DNA from: Trichomonas vaginalis G3
Lineage: Eukaryota; Parabasalia; Trichomonadida; Trichomonadidae
DNA length: 64,000 bases
Reading direction: 5' to 3'
Assembly (NCBI RefSeq): GCF_026262505.1
Contig: NC_067205.1
Location: 23,221,585-23,285,584, forward strand
The position numbers and the translations under genes are program-made. The notes under the pieces were generated by a model. That model worked only from the letters and a program-made list of their open reading frames with translations. It made no database searches and had not been told where the DNA came from. Of the stretch, positions 11,213-19,960 are shown piece after piece (within the stretch, counting starts at the first letter, position 1; each line of letters begins with the position of its first letter).

Positions 11213-11870
11213 ATCTGGAGAAAGGCAACATTCGATATGAAAGTTTCCTCTGTCGAGAAACTTCCTCACACCTCAAGAGATGCGAAGAACTTTTGACAGG
11301 CAAAGTGCAATATTGATAGGTGATTGCACTTTGCCTGTCACATACATCTCGACAGAGGCAACATTCGATATGAAAGTTTCCTCTGTCGAGAAACTTCCTC
11401 ACACCTCAAGAGATGCGAAGAACTTTTGACAGGCAAAGTGCAATATTGATAGGTGATTGCACTTTGCCTGTCACATACATCTCGACAGAGGCAACATTCG
11501 ATATGAAAGTTTCCTCTGTCGAGAAACTTCCTCACACCTCAAGAGATGCGAAGAACTTTTGACAGGCAAAGTGCAATATTGATAGGTGATTGCACTTTGC
11601 CTGTCACATACATCTCGACAGAGGCAACATTCGATATGAAAGTTTCCTCTGTCGAGAAACTTCCTCACACCTCAAGAGATGCGAAGAACTTTTGACAGGC
11701 AAAGTGCAATATTGATAGGTGATTGCACTTTGCCTGTCACATACATCTCGACAGAGGCAACATTCGATATGAAAGTTTCCTCTGTCGAGAAACTTCCTCA
11801 CACCTCAAGAGATGCGAAGAACTTTTTACAAGCAAAGTGCAATATTGATAGGTGATTGCACTTTGCCTCT
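11213..11870 (-). repeat. 133-bp array in reverse orientation, about five copies
   Basis: Same unit as at 7741-9940, reverse complemented, about five copies. The internal copies are identical to those of the forward array, so the two arrays have been homogenised or were amplified recently. The last copy decays after about 11825. Confidence 0.92.
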
Positions 11871-11934
11871 CCAAACTCTCAAATATGCTTCTCACCATAC
11901 ATCAAACGGGCAAATTTCTCCTTAAATTTCTCTT

Positions 11935-12752
11935 TATTTGAAAGGTTTTCAACAAAGCTATACCTTAAAAATCTGTGCTTGTTATATCTGATCATTTGTG
12001 TGTTAGGGGAGGTAAATTTATTCCACTAGAGCAAATTTTTTCCGAGGTTTCTCATTCGATGAGAAACCTCGGAACAACTCTTCAATAGTGTAATGAATTT
12101 GTGGTATTTGTCCTGCAAACAGCGAGAGAACTTGTCTGTAATTCGTTTATGATGAAGTTATCTGGATGTCTCTCAGATGAGGAAGGAAGTCCAGAAAACT
12201 TCACCATAAGTTAATACTTGTGTATTTCTATGACTCTCTTCACGTCAGAGAATGTAAATTTACTCGAATAGGGCAAAGTTCTGCTCAAGTTTCTCATTTG
12301 ATGAGAAACCTCGGAAGAACTTTGCCCTAAGGTAATGTATATGTGATTGTTGGCCCGCAGAGAAACAAGGAATCTGTTTGTATTTCGTTTATGGTGAAGT
12401 TCTCGGATGTTCTCTCAAATTATATGGAAAATCAAGATAACTTCACCATAATTTGTTGTAGTTGTGATTCTCTGGCTCTTTGCCGGCCAGAAAACTAGAA
12501 AATAGTTTATAGTGGGAGTATGCTCGATGAATACCTACTCACTAAAAATATACGTTATTTTTTGTTTTCCTATGGGAAAATAGTTTTGATTTTTATACTA
12601 TCGTATGCTTTGTTATTGCATGATTGTCTATTTTCTTAATAAAAACTCATTTTTCCGTGTGATTCTGAATCAATGCATTCCAAAAAAGCGTTTTCCGCCT
12701 TTGAAACGTGAAAACACACATTGCATGAAGAATCAGAGAAGATTTTCTATCT
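11935..12752 (+). repeat. Left arm of 1.8-kb palindrome
   Basis: Pairs almost perfectly with 12960-13770. The arm itself contains smaller hairpins, for example gaggtttctcattcgatgag followed by aaacctcgg at 12050-12072, and similar ones at 12290-12330 and around the tggtgaagtt blocks at 12150-12220 and 12400-12455. Confidence 0.9.
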
Positions 12753-12959
12753 TTCAATTTTTTAGACTTATTGAAATTTGATAATAACTCCAAATTAAGC
12801 TGATAAACTCATAGAGCACATAAAATAACACATGCCTATCATATTTGAATTTTCTAAAAATCTCCAAAAAAATCGCGTTTTAAAAATTTCGTAGTTAAAA
12901 AGTAAATTTTTCACGATAAAAAAACTATAATTGGTTTTTTTTGGAATTCTTCGAGTTAG

Positions 12960-13770
12960 AAAATCTTCTCTGATTCTTCATGCAATGTGTGTTTTCACGT
13001 TTCAAAGGCGGAAAACGCTTTTTTGGAATGCATTGATTCAGAATCACACGGAAAAATGAGTTTTTATTAAGAAAATAGACAATTCATGCAATAACAAAGC
13101 ATACGATATATAAAAATCAAAACTATTTTCCCATAGGAAAACAAAAAATAACGTATATTTTTAGTGAGTAGGTATTCATCGAGCATACTCCCACTATAAA
13201 CTATTTTCTAGTTTTCTGGCCGGCAAAGAGCCAGAGAATCACAACTACAACAAATTATGGTGAAGTTATCTTGATTTTCCATATAATTTGAGAGAACATC
13301 CGAGAACTTCACCATAAACGAAATACAAACAGATTCCTTGTTTCTCTGCGGGCCAACAATCACATATACATTACCTTAGGGCAAAGTTCTTCCGAGGTTT
13401 CTCATCAAATGAGAAACTTGAGCAGAACTTTGCCCTATTCGAGTAAATTTACATTCTCTGACGTGAAGAGAGTCATAGAAATACACAAGTATTAACTTAT
13501 GGTGAAGTTTTCTGGACTTCCTTCCTCATCTGAGAGACATCCAGATAACTTCATCATAAACGAATTACAGACAAGTTCTCTCGCTGTTTGCAGGACAAAT
13601 ACCACAAATTCATTACACTATTGAAGAGTTGTTCCGAGGTTTCTCATCGAATGAGAAACCTCGGAAAAAATTTGCTCTAGTGGAATAAATTTACCTCCCC
13701 TAACACACAAATGATCAGATATAACAAGCACAGATTTTTAAGGTATAGCTTTGTTGAAAACCTTTCAACG
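12960..13770 (-). repeat. Right arm of 1.8-kb palindrome
   Basis: Reverse complement of 11935-12752. The unpaired centre is about 207 bases (12753-12959). At its outer end the match stops within the sequence gaaaacctttcaa, where the two flanks diverge. Confidence 0.9.
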
Positions 13771-14329
13771 AATGAGAAAGTTAGGAAAAACTCTACCTTA
13801 TAAGATCAACTATAGAATTCATAGCTCTTTGAATACTAGGAAACATTAATGCAGTAGTTTAAGGCAAAGTTTTTCCGAGATCTACGAAGGATAGAGAGAT
13901 CTCGGAAGAACTTTGCTCTGCACAAGTAATTTCAGAATCTATGGTCCTCTAAGGACCAGAGGACGGTAATGTAAAAGAATGATGTCAATAGCAGATAAAT
14001 AATAGCCTTAGAAGTTCAATACGTGCACAGTTTGACTACATTGCCCTAGTAGTTAGACTGTACAGGTATTGTACTTCTGGCCTAAAAAATCCTCATTGAA
14101 GACAATAGGTAGAAACTCAAATTGTTGATAAATATCCCAAAATATCATAAGAGAGCCCATTATTGTTACCTGGCTCCTTCCTGGCTTTCAAAGTCTGTAA
14201 ACGAGAAGTCTTGGCTCTTGTGGTAATTGCTTCCGAGAGGTTTACTCAATTCGAGTAAAACTATAAACCCTGTAACTGACATGTACTTCCTTGAATGGGC
14301 ATTAAAAGTAATTTAACCTAACGAATAGT
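13771..14329. repeat. Scattered hairpins, no gene
   Basis: Two further inverted repeats stand out: 13863-13918 (gcaaagtttttccgagatct paired with agatctcggaagaactttgc) and 14024-14072 (cagtttgactac.. paired with gtagttagactg). The rest is AT-rich with nothing recognised. Confidence 0.5.
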
Positions 14330-15850
14330 AACATGACTCTCGTAAACGAAAAAGAGAATTTGACGCAGTCAAATCCTCTCTCTCAAAAAGTGGACTTTAC
14401 ATGGCAAATTTCAAATGCATGTAAGGTCCAATTTGATCAGTTTCAGGATGGAATTGGAGGCCATGAGGTACTGACATTGCATCAGTATCTCATAGCCTCC
14501 AATCCCTTCAAAAAATGGGAGAAACTTTGGTCGAATAATTTAACATTCGGCCAAAGTTTCTCCCATAATTAATGAGAATGAAAGGGTAAGAGGCATATAG
14601 GGTCACTATATACCTCTTACCCTTTCATTTTCATTTGGAGGTCAACAAACCCGGAGTTAATTGCAAACAATTAACTCCAAATTTGTTTATGTTAAGGAAG
14701 GAATTGGAGGGTAAGAGGTACATAGTATGAATATGTACCTCTTACCCTGCAATTCCTTCTAGAAAGTTCCAAAACTTTGGGTTAATTGCAAACTATTAAC
14801 CCAAAGTTTTGGAACTTTCAAGTGGAGATGGAAGGCTTTGGGGTATATATTAATATAATATACCTCAAAGCCTTCCATCTCCACTACAAATGAGAGAAAC
14901 TTTGTCCGAATAGTTTAACATTCGGACAAAGTTTCTCCCATTTTAAGAAGGAATTGGAGGGTAAGAGGTACATAGTATGAATATGTACCTCTTACCCTGC
15001 AATTCCTTCTAGAAAGTTCCAAAACTTTGGGTTAATTGCAAACTATTAACCCAAAGTTTTGGAACTTTCAAGTGGAGATGGAAGGCTTTGGGGTATATAT
15101 TAATATAATATACCTCAAAGCCTTCCATCTCCACTACAAATGAGAGAAACTTTGTCCGAATAGTTTAACATTCGGACAAAGTTTCTCCCATTTTAAGAAG
15201 GAATTGGAGGGTAAGAGGTACATAGTATGAATATGTACCTCTTACCCTGCAATTCCTTCTAGAAAGTTCCAAAACTTTGGGTTAATTGCAAACTATTAAC
15301 CCAAAGTTTTGGAACTTTCAAGTGGAGATGGAAGGCTTTGGGGTATATATTAATATAATATACCTCAAAGCCTTCCATCTCCACTACAAATGAGAGAAAC
15401 TTTGTCCGAATAGTTTAACATTCGGACAAAGTTTCTCCCATCTTTCAATGTAATTGCTACCTGTGAGGTACTGACTTGAAGTCAGTGCTTCACAGGTAGC
15501 AATATCCAAAAATTTTAAAACATTTTATCAGTTCGTTAGAGAACTAGAGCCTCCTAGGTACTGAACCAGAATCAGTGCCTAGGGGACTCTAGTGATCTAT
15601 ATAAATCTGAGAAACTTTGAGGAAATTGTTCGACATTTCCTCAAAGTTTCTCAGCAATTTAGCGAGGAATGTTCGTTATCGTGTAGATATTTATAATATA
15701 TACATGATAACAAACATTCCCGCTAAAAGATGTAAAATCTTATAAGAAATAATTGCAAAAGAATAAAAAATTGCAACAAATTTTATATGAAACTGAACCT
15801 TATGAGGTAGTGATTCAAGATCACCGCCTCATAAGATTCAGTTTCAATCT
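14330..15850. repeat. Run of more than 15 long hairpins
   Basis: Successive inverted repeats with stems of about 20-30 bp and loops of 3-12 bases fill this stretch almost end to end. Examples are 14455-14508 (attggaggccatgaggtact arm), 14518-14566 (gggagaaactttgg arm), 14579-14630 (gggtaagagg arm), 15450-15500 (gctacctgtgaggtactgac arm, three-base loop) and 15783-15845. Several share the apex GGTACTGA..TCAGT but have different lower stems. Mismatches within stems are often G-T or A-C. Confidence 0.85.
14693..15440 (+). repeat. 250-bp tandem repeat, three copies, four hairpins each
   Basis: Blocks beginning near 14693, 14943 and 15193 look identical. Each holds four hairpins in fixed order: an aggaattggagggtaagagg arm, a gaaagttccaaaactttggg arm, a tggagatggaaggctttggg arm and a gagaaactttgtccgaa arm. 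Confidence 0.92.
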
Positions 15851-15959
15851 CAAGTATCTCAAAAGTAAGGCTCTATTTTTTGCCATGTAAAGTGTCACTT
15901 TACTGTCAAGTCGTTTTTATCGTTTTCGTTTACAACATGACCACTATTTTGATGACTAA

Positions 15960-16160
15960 GAAATGTAATTCATCAAATTGGCAGTTCGATGAATAATACC
16001 ATGCAATCAACAACTGGTTTGTTACAATTTGGCTTGATTCATCAAATTGGCGGTTTGATGAACCGAATATTGTAATCCAGACTAGGTCAGTTACAATTTG
16101 GCTTGATTCATCAAATTGGCGGTTTGATGAACCGAATATTGTAATCCAGACTAGGTCAGT
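15960..16160 (+). repeat. 69-bp repeat with TTCATCAAA/TTTGATGAA hairpin
   Basis: Two close copies start at 16021 and 16090, with a diverged one just before. Each contains ttcatcaaattggcggtttg followed by atgaa, a 9-bp stem with a 7-base loop. Confidence 0.8.
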
Positions 16161-16202
16161 TGCTTGTTGGTCATAGATAATAATGACACCTTTCAGTTTT
16201 TG

Positions 16203-16950
16203 TTAAACATCTCAATTATCCCGCCAAAAATTATTGGGTCTAAATTGGTTTTTATTATTATTATTTTCAGAAACAAACTAACTTGTTTTTTACGAATTTA
16301 TCATTCATAAAGTCTTTATGATATATTTTCAACTTATAATGAATATGAAATTATAATTGTTATTTTGAAAAAAATTATTCATGATCAATTCATGATTTAA
16401 CCAGTTCCTTCAAATTAGGAGAGCATATTCAAATATAATCGCTCATTAAAATCAATTTTTATGTTTTTTTTTAAATCGAAATTATCTCATCATAAACCAC
16501 GCAAACTGACTATTTGTTCTTATCACCATGTTACCAATATCAGAATTGTCTTTACAGCCAAAATTTCGCTCGATAAAAGTCCATCCAATAGTGAGATAAT
16601 TGAGCAACTAACATTTTTCCATATCACAAAAAACCTCCCCCAAATTAACTAACGTTATGAATATTTCAAAGCAAAATTCATGAAATCGTATATTTTCCTT
16701 TAATTCCTAAGCACTTAAGGAAAAAATCAATGATTTTTAAGTAATAACATCACTTTCTTTAGTGTTAATTTAAAGAATTTGTTTATAAAACTAATTTTAA
16801 ATAAAATCATTGATTTCCTTAATGAATATGATAATAAAAGGGTAAAATAACCCCGTTAATTACAATATTCATGATAATAAAAGGGTAAAATAACCCCCTT
16901 TTATTAAAAGTTTTTCAAAATAGTTCGTAAGAATCCGATAGGTTAATTAA
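16203..16950 (-). repeat. Right terminal inverted repeat of hairpin element
   Basis: Mirror of the left TIR over 16203-16655 and again at the outermost 35 bases (16915-16950, agtttttcaaaatagttcgt..). The block between has no counterpart on the left and contains two direct copies of gataataaaagggtaaaata. Confidence 0.7.
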
Positions 16951-17258
16951 AAATTCTTCTGAACTCTTAATTAACCCTAAAGCCTCCGTATTAATGTCGG
17001 GGCTAACTACTTCTATCGAGGATTTTTTCTTAATAAAGAAAAAAGAGATAGAAAGTAGAAAGGAAAAATTACTAACTATATACAAATAAAAAAATTAAAA
17101 AAATAAAAAAATTAAAGTTAAAAAAAAGTGGAAAATTAATGAAAAAGAACAGTCAGTCAGTCAGTCAATCGTCACTGACTGTTTTTTATTTAAATTTTGG
17201 AATTTAGAAAAATATGAAAAATGAAAAAATGAATTTTAATGAGGAAAATTAATGATTA
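16951..17258. other. Spacer between hairpin element and Maverick A
   Basis: AT-rich DNA with two inverted repeats. One, gttaattaa..ttaattaac, lies at 16942-16977. The other, acagtcagt..actgactgt (17150-17182), is followed by a T run. A near-identical copy of the second lies beyond the right end of Maverick A (42407-42432). The last five bases, GATTA (17254-17258), are the target-site duplication of Maverick A. Confidence 0.6.
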
Positions 17259-17327
17259 AGGTCAGGTATGAGGGGCTTCCAGGGGCTGCGCCCCTTCTAG
17301 CCCTGAAGATGTTTAGTATAAATGAAG
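17259..17327 (+). repeat. Maverick A left terminal inverted repeat
   Basis: Identical to the reverse complement of 42311-42379. It begins AGGTCAGG and contains the short palindrome aggggctgcgcccct. After 17327 the two ends differ completely. Confidence 0.92.
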
Positions 17328-17334
17328 TTTATAT

Positions 17335-17445
17335 TCGGAGGACTCTTCTTGGATAGAGTCTTGTATTTCCTCCTCCATTGCTTCTGGGAAGAAGCCTTCT
17401 TCTGGGTCGAAAACATTATATAATGTTTCACTTTTCACAAATTAT
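17335..17445 (-). pseudogene. Remnant of the 295-residue Maverick protein gene
   Basis: On the minus strand this short stretch matches the 3' end of the gene at 58647-59534 of Maverick C (regions encoding FDPEEDFFPEAMEEE and the acidic tail). Only this piece is left in A, at the opposite end of the element from where C carries the whole gene. Confidence 0.65.
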
Positions 17446-17513
17446 ATATGTTTTCATGCTTTGTCACTTTTCTGTCACTTTTCGGGTAAAAACATTTTTA
17501 TTATTATATATAA

Positions 17514-18332
17514 ATGAATTTTACAAAACCACCGTTACCGTTCTTTGGAAATAAGAGTAGATGTAAAGATATTATATTGAGAGAACTTAAGAAACTACCG
17601 AATGGTCTAACATTTGTAGATTTGTTCGGTGGAAGTTTCTATATATCCCATTTGTGCCATACAATATTCCCAGACTCAAAGATTATATGCAATGACTTCG
17701 ACAACTATATGGACCGTCTCAAACATATTCCAGACACAAACAATATATTGAAAGAGTTAAAAGAAAAGATACCTATAGGTAAGATGGAACGTATACCATT
17801 AGATAAGAAAAATATTGTGAGAGAGGTTTTGAAAAAAGCAGAATATATAGACTGGGATAGTATATCTGCTAGACTATTATATAGTGGTTCTATAAGAGTT
17901 CATGACATTGAAACACTTATGTCAAAAGTTTTATATCTTAACTATACAAATGTTTTCAAAGAGAACATAGAAAAATATATTGAGGGTATAGAGTTTGTGA
18001 GATGTCGTTGGACAGAGTTGTATGAAAAATATAAAGACAAGGAAAATGTTTTCTTTATAGTGGACCCGCCGTTCTATAACACATGGGATTTTCAATACCA
18101 AGTAGACTGGACTTTGAGAGACTCTTTAGAAACTTTAGACGTTATACATAACCATCCATGCTTTTACTTTACATCCGATAAAAGTGGTTTGGAAACCGTT
18201 ATGAGATGGTTAGAGGACATACATGACTATGAGTTTATATATGACAAGATAGAATATGAGAGAGGACCTATAAACCGGAGAAAGTGTCACAATAAAGAAA
18301 TTTTATTAGTAAGTAAATGTGGTTTGAAATAG
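17514..18332 (+). CDS. D12-class adenine-N6 DNA methyltransferase (Dam-like)
   Basis: A 272-residue protein with the ordered motifs of D12/Dam-type DNA adenine methyltransferases. PFFGNKSR (residues 8-15) is the PF.G.K AdoMet-binding motif. DLFGGS (36-41) is the second AdoMet motif. DPPFY (about 183-187) is the catalytic DPPY-type motif, and the FYFTSDKSG region follows. It should transfer a methyl group from AdoMet to adenine N6 in a short DNA target that cannot be predicted here. It is the first gene at this end of the element. Maverick B carries a copy differing at about five residues, so the gene is maintained. T. vaginalis DNA is reported to be rich in 6mA, which gives the enzyme a plausible context. 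Confidence 0.92.
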   Translation: MNFTKPPLPFFGNKSRCKDIILRELKKLPNGLTFVDLFGGSFYISHLCHTIFPDSKIICNDFDNYMDRLKHIPDTNNILKELKEKIPIGKMERIPLDKKNIVREVLKKAEYIDWDSISARLLYSGSIRVHDIETLMSKVLYLNYTNVFKENIEKYIEGIEFVRCRWTELYEKYKDKENVFFIVDPPFYNTWDFQYQVDWTLRDSLETLDVIHNHPCFYFTSDKSGLETVMRWLEDIHDYEFIYDKIEYERGPINRRKCHNKEILLVSKCGLK

Positions 18333-18448
18333 GACTACTTGTTTTAGGTTTTTTCCATTGTGTCATTTATTTATTTGACGTGGCAGAAAAGTACAGAGAA
18401 TATGAAGATGAACCAATGCCTGCAAATGTTCAGTATATGTACTCGTAA
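18317..18448 (+). CDS. Small single-pass membrane protein, 43 residues
   Basis: ATG at 18317, overlapping the last 16 bases of the methyltransferase in another frame. The product starts MWFEIGLLVLGFFHCVIYLF, a clear transmembrane segment at about residues 4-20, followed by an acidic, tyrosine-rich tail (EKYREYEDEP). Maverick B has the same gene at 54544-54675 with one residue changed, supporting a real gene. The orientation is probably N-out/C-in or an anchored tail. The function is unknown; a virion membrane or host-membrane protein is possible. Confidence 0.65.
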   Translation: MWFEIGLLVLGFFHCVIYLFDVAEKYREYEDEPMPANVQYMYS

Positions 18449-18471
18449 GAGATATTTTTATCTAATATGAA

Positions 18472-18834
18472 ATGGACGCACAGAACTTAGCGAATGCACA
18501 GCAACCTGGACAACCAAACCCAGAGAATATTCCAAATGAAGTTAGAATACAAACTGCAATGGCAAACTATAGTCAAGTGCCAACAGATGTACAAATGCAA
18601 ACTGCCATGTCAAATGACGCTGCGTTAGGTTTGCCACCATGGTATGCAAATATGAGATGGAAAGAGTTTTATACAAACCCTGAAGTGGGATATAAACAAC
18701 TTTATGCAGATGACGCGAACACAGGAGTTGACCCAGAATATGTTTTCTACCAGAGGAGAAACAGAATGTATGAGCTCCAGTTAAAGAATGCTATGGAACT
18801 CAACAGGAAACGTAAGAGACTAGGCGGACATTAG
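18472..18834 (+). CDS. Maverick hypothetical protein, 120 residues
   Basis: Conserved in Maverick B (54158-54520) with a single substitution. The N-terminal half is Gln/Asn/Pro-rich with an imperfect internal repeat (VRIQTAMANYSQ and VQMQTAMSNDAA). The C-terminal half is compact and ends in the basic tail NRKRKRLGGH. A TTTTTA motif 16 bases upstream marks the start. It sits between the membrane protein and an amphipathic small protein, which suggests a minor virion component, but no family is recognised. Confidence 0.8.
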   Translation: MDAQNLANAQQPGQPNPENIPNEVRIQTAMANYSQVPTDVQMQTAMSNDAALGLPPWYANMRWKEFYTNPEVGYKQLYADDANTGVDPEYVFYQRRNRMYELQLKNAMELNRKRKRLGGH

Positions 18835-18852
18835 ATTTTTACATATAGTAAA

Positions 18853-19095
18853 ATGGGTTTCTTCAGTAGTATTGGAAACTTCTTCAGAAGAGTTGGAAGA
18901 GGTATATGGAATGGAATAAAATCTGTCGGAAGAGGAATTTGGAACGGAGTCAAAAATATTGGTAAAAGAGTAGGTCAGTTTGTTGGTATTATACCTAAAG
19001 ACCCTGAACCAGAAGAACAAGCTCCTGTTATACAACAGCCTGAACCTGCACCACAGTCAAGTTGGCAACCAAATCCAACACCTCAACCGTATTAA
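18853..19095 (+). CDS. Amphipathic membrane-active-like protein, 80 residues
   Basis: The start MGFFSSIGNFFRRVGRGIWN is a glycine-rich, strongly amphipathic basic helix with a second copy of the GRGIWNGIKSVGRGIWNGVK pattern behind it, then a Pro/Gln/Glu-rich tail. A glycine directly after the initiator Met could be a myristoylation site. Such helices recall the membrane-lytic protein VI of adenoviruses, relatives of Polintons. This is an analogy from composition, not homology. It is conserved in Maverick B (53936-54139). A larger protein of similar style lies at 22593-22994. Confidence 0.75.
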   Translation: MGFFSSIGNFFRRVGRGIWNGIKSVGRGIWNGVKNIGKRVGQFVGIIPKDPEPEEQAPVIQQPEPAPQSSWQPNPTPQPY

Positions 19096-19099
19096 AAAA

Positions 19100-19945
19100 T
19101 TATATTTTTATCGTTCGATAGTAGTTGTATATGAAACTAAGTTCTAAGTAAAACGCATGGTATAATGGAATTATTCTTTTTCTTCCATCTGTAGTAAACC
19201 ATACTTGAAAGTCTGAAATACTTCCACTCGGCGGTTCATATAACTTTGTAGGTTTTTCGTAAAAGTCATTTGCCAAGCATAAGAAAGAGTTTTGGGCGCC
19301 AGAAAATGAAGCATGAACAATAATAGCATCTTGGTCGAAAATATTTTCATATGTTCCATTAGGGTTTTCGACTTCATAAAAGTCCGGGTGTACTGGATAT
19401 TCTGCAGGCTGATTTAACATCCTCATAAATCTATACCATGCCAAGTTGTTATATTTTGTAGAAATATAAACGTTTTCTCCAAGGTCTTCTATTTTATTGA
19501 TTTTAACAGTTGCATTTTTCCTGTCATAAATAATATCGAGATGGTATTCTCCTTCGTCAATGTTATACTGGTTTGCATATTCGATATAGATATCGTTTAT
19601 TTTTTCTGAAAAGCTTGAAGAGTTGTTTCTAAGTTTACAAGCAAACTAACTTGTAAAAGTTTCCCTGTTCAAATTTCTCATACATATGCTTCCTTTGTTA
19701 TAGTATCGAACTTCAAACCGACCGTAAATGGGAAACATGTATGGCTTCTGAAATGAACTTCATTCTACGAAAGCCAATAGCTTTTGTGACGGATGGGTCT
19801 CTTAACCATCTTAATGGGTAGTCAAAACGATAGCCTTCATGCTTTACGGTATCTAAGTCAAACTTTTGACCTACATTAGTAAAAAGTTCATCTAATGGTT
19901 TAGTTGTAGCAACTCTAGAATTTTCTTTTCTATTGGAAGCATATT
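19100..19945 (-). pseudogene. Broken copy of the Maverick 286-residue protein
   Basis: Minus-strand pieces match the gene at 26103-26963 along its length: near the 5' end the TKPLD..FTN and YRFDYP.RWL region, and towards the 3' end the DFQVWFTT and FYLELSFIYNY region. It is broken, with about two breaks. Maverick B retains the matching 3' part at 53356-53892. The second, whole member at 26103 shows this is a duplicated family within A. Confidence 0.75.
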
Positions 19946-19960
19946 TTATCTAGAATAAAA

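Larger units (their letters stand above)
6683..16950. mobile_element. 10.3-kb non-coding hairpin element with long TIRs
   Basis: Both ends carry the same outer motif in opposite orientation (tatcggat, then a short variable stretch, then acgaactattttgaaaaact). An inner block of about 460 bases is inverted between 6832-7294 and 16203-16665. The interior has no credible gene; it consists of tandem arrays and long inverted repeats described separately. This layout fits a non-autonomous DNA transposon or fold-back element with long TIRs, but I found no transposase and no clear target-site duplication, so the family is unknown. Its left edge coincides with the outer end of the GPDH duplication. Confidence 0.6.
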
